Origin: Cupriavidus taiwanensis
GTDB lineage: Bacteria > Pseudomonadota > Gammaproteobacteria > Burkholderiales > Burkholderiaceae
Direction of reading: 5' to 3'
NCBI RefSeq assembly: GCF_900250115.1
Contig: NZ_LT984803.1
Span: forward strand, 1,453,583 to 1,517,582
Length of the DNA: 64,000 nt
In this document: piece after piece, positions 63,819-64,000 of the stretch
How positions within the stretch are numbered: position 1 is the first letter of the stretch
Layout: every line of letters starts with the position of its first letter
Notes under the pieces: generated by a model
Database searches by the model: none
The model's input: the letters and a program-made list of their open reading frames with translations, nothing else
What the model was told of the DNA's origin: nothing
Program-made: the position numbers and the translations under genes

Positions 63819-64000
63819 ATGCACCATGTGGCTCTTGCCCTTTATCCCGGCTTCCAGGCGCTGAACCTTGCGGTCTCGACCGTGCTCGAGTTCGCCAACC
63901 GGGCGCTTGGCGAGCCGCTGTACCAGGTTCACTTGCTGTCGGAACATGGCGGCCCCGTGGCCAGTTCCGGGGGCTTTGCGGTCAGCACCGCGCCCTTTGG
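63819..64000 (+). CDS. GlxA-like regulator, DJ-1/PfpI N-terminal part (3' end outside window)
   Basis: The first 60 codons read MHHVALALYPGFQALNLAVS, then TVLEFANRALGEPLYQVHLL and SEHGGPVASSGGFAVS. This is the N-terminal DJ-1/PfpI-like part of GlxA/AraC-type regulators, whose helix-turn-helix would lie beyond the window. GAGGAG precedes the ATG. It probably regulates the divergent short-chain dehydrogenase gene. Confidence 0.78.
   Translation, partial: MHHVALALYPGFQALNLAVSTVLEFANRALGEPLYQVHLLSEHGGPVASSGGFAVSTAPF

Noticed and set aside
1..64000. CRISPR arrays, tRNA or rRNA genes, complete insertion sequences
   Set aside because: I found no regularly spaced repeats, cloverleaf-like genes or transposase frames with terminal inverted repeats. 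Only two short tandem duplications were seen.

Overview
This 64 kb window is high-GC chromosomal DNA from a betaproteobacterium of the Burkholderiaceae, most like Cupriavidus/Ralstonia. The assignment rests on gene content and was not checked by a database search. Supporting genes are an intracellular-type polyhydroxybutyrate (PHB) depolymerase, a short H-NS-family protein, several Bug-type (tripartite tricarboxylate transporter) binding proteins, a Burkholderiales-type porin, a lysine/alanine-rich H1-like protein and a cyoABCD quinol oxidase. I saw no rRNA, tRNA, CRISPR array or intact insertion sequence.

Layout. 1-6.3 kb: a PAS-GGDEF-EAL protein cut by the window edge, a hemerythrin-like protein, a decayed hypothetical and a large lipoprotein. 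6.5-12.4 kb: PHB-related and nucleoid-protein genes (exported PHA depolymerase, H1-like protein, frameshifted phaZ, H-NS protein) among VapC, HAD and H1-like remnants. 12.8-15.9 kb: a hexuronate-type locus with a Bug protein, a uxuA broken by an in-frame amber codon, and a divergent GntR regulator with TGGTnnACCA palindromes. 16.4-17.4 kb: a two-repeat exported protein and a scrambled GMC oxidoreductase remnant. 17.8-26.8 kb: a catabolic island (porin, HotDog hydratase, class III CoA-transferase, fumarase/adenylosuccinate-lyase-family enzyme, LysR regulator, Bug protein) ending in one gene that fuses a PrpF-type isomerase to a second Bug domain. 27.4-31.1 kb: a spermidine-synthase-like protein coupled to an HPr-like protein lacking both usual phosphorylation sites, an RHH regulator, a YjdM-like protein and an MFS pump. 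31.9-37.0 kb: a dicarboxylate transporter divergent from three genes for a fumarate-reductase-like Fe-S protein, its flavoprotein and a NuoF-like protein. 37.3-41.4 kb: a lipoprotein, a Ca2+ antiporter, an acetyltransferase and an enolase-superfamily enzyme. 41.5-47.9 kb: an RND efflux system with a TetR regulator and two matching operators. 48-54.8 kb: amino-acid permease, ilvE, patatin lipoprotein, PheC-like binding protein and MipA. 54.9-62.5 kb: frameshifted sulfite/nitrite reductase, cyoABCD and a divergent MocR-type regulator. 62.5-64 kb: DUF2798 protein, short-chain dehydrogenase and the start of a GlxA-like regulator.

The most unusual items are the PrpF-Bug fusion, the soluble fumarate-reductase-like cluster with a NuoF-type subunit, and the Q15/D46 HPr-like protein. 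Three genes (phaZ, uxuA, cysI-like) each carry one disabling lesion in an otherwise well-conserved frame. These may be real recent pseudogenes or sequence errors.
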